Source of the DNA: Aeromicrobium sp. 9AM
GTDB taxonomy: Bacteria > Actinomycetota > Actinomycetes > Propionibacteriales > Nocardioidaceae
Assembly (NCBI RefSeq): GCF_902506105.1
Contig: NZ_LR733303.1
Coordinates: 868,001 to 932,000, forward strand
Direction: 5' to 3'
DNA: 64,000 bases
Shown one piece after another: positions 63,703 through 64,000 of the stretch. The notes beneath the pieces were generated by a model. That model ran no database searches. It had not been told where the DNA came from and saw only the letters and a program-made list of their open reading frames with translations. The position numbers were made by a program, and so were the translations under genes. Every line of letters starts with the position of its first letter. The stretch's first letter is position 1.

Positions 63703-64000
63703 ATGCCGGAGTTCGAGTTCCGCCGACTGGTCGACGCCGACCTCGACGACCTGGTGCGCTGGATGGCTGCAGACCACGCGCAACCCTGGTTCTGGGACGA
63801 ACCACGGTCCGTCGAGGGTGCGCGCACGATCTACGCCAAGGAGCTCGCCGGCACGAGTGCCACTCGCATGTGGCTCGTCCTGCTCGACGGTCGGCCGATC
63901 GGCTACGTGCAGGACTATCCGGTCAAGGCGTATGACGACTACGCCGTCAGGGTGCAGGACCTCGAAGCGATCGCGTTCGACTACCTGATCGGGGAGCCTG
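63703..64000 (+). CDS. GNAT-family acetyltransferase, 5' part
   Basis: The first 99 codons of an acetyltransferase that runs past the right edge. The start FRRLVDADLDDLVRWM, the aromatic patch AQPWFWDEPRSVEGARTIY and IGYVQDYP resemble the AAC(6')-type aminoglycoside acetyltransferase-like group of GNAT proteins. The acetyl-CoA loop lies outside the window, so the function is open. It follows recX by 23 bp. Confidence 0.75.
   Translation, partial: MPEFEFRRLVDADLDDLVRWMAADHAQPWFWDEPRSVEGARTIYAKELAGTSATRMWLVLLDGRPIGYVQDYPVKAYDDYAVRVQDLEAIAFDYLIGEP

Overview
The window is GC-rich actinobacterial chromosome. Gene order follows the conserved block known from mycobacteria and relatives: dxr–rip1–ispG–GNAT, proS, rimP–nusA–ylxR–infB–rbfA–truB, ribF, rpsO, pnp, dapB, thyA–dfrA, dapA–rnj, ftsK, pgsA–cinA–clgR, recA–recX. 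GTG and TTG starts, ATGA/GTGA stop-start overlaps and apparently leaderless promoters are common. Protein flavour and accessory content suggest a free-living member of the Propionibacteriales (Nocardioidaceae, perhaps near Aeromicrobium). That placement is inference; no rRNA is present.

1-6.4 kb: the 3' part of a flavin amine oxidase, an Lsr2 nucleoid protein with an altered DNA-contact motif, an intact IS481-family element with a 6-bp target duplication, and a NarL-type two-component system divergent from a two-gene ABC exporter. 6.4-11.4 kb: isoprenoid genes dxr and ispG around the Rip1 site-2 protease, a GNAT protein and a DoxX-like protein. 11.4-20.3 kb: proS, a ferritin-like/exported protein pair, and the nusA-infB translation operon. 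A run of tiny overlapping open frames plus a hairpin sits just ahead of infB.

20.3-27.4 kb: a phospholipase-D-fold enzyme, an SDR, and an OmpR-type two-component system flanked by two exported aspartate-rich proteins. Both Asp-rich genes carry CTCA-type repeats spaced 11 bp apart in their promoters. RibF and an SGNH lipoprotein follow. 27.5-40 kb: rpsO, pnp, kynureninase, hemerythrin, dapB, an azlCD operon, thyA-dfrA, a thioesterase, dapA and rnj.

40-51.3 kb: an assimilatory nitrate island. NarK imports nitrate; NasC-type reductase and its FAD/[2Fe-2S] partner make nitrite; NirBD makes ammonium. A HemD-winged-helix protein (NnaR-like) and two CbiX/SirB chelatase paralogues serve regulation and siroheme supply. 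A well-spaced GlnR-box-like sequence lies before the second chelatase, which lacks a conserved histidine.

51.4-64 kb: ftsK, pgsA, cinA, clgR and a DUF3046 gene. A complete cellobiose-type operon (cebEFG-bglC-cebR, with two CebR-type operators) then separates these from the SOS-controlled recA-recX. The gap before recA holds copies of a dispersed GC-rich repeat also found after rnj. The window closes inside a GNAT gene. No tRNA, rRNA, CRISPR array, prophage or integrase was seen.
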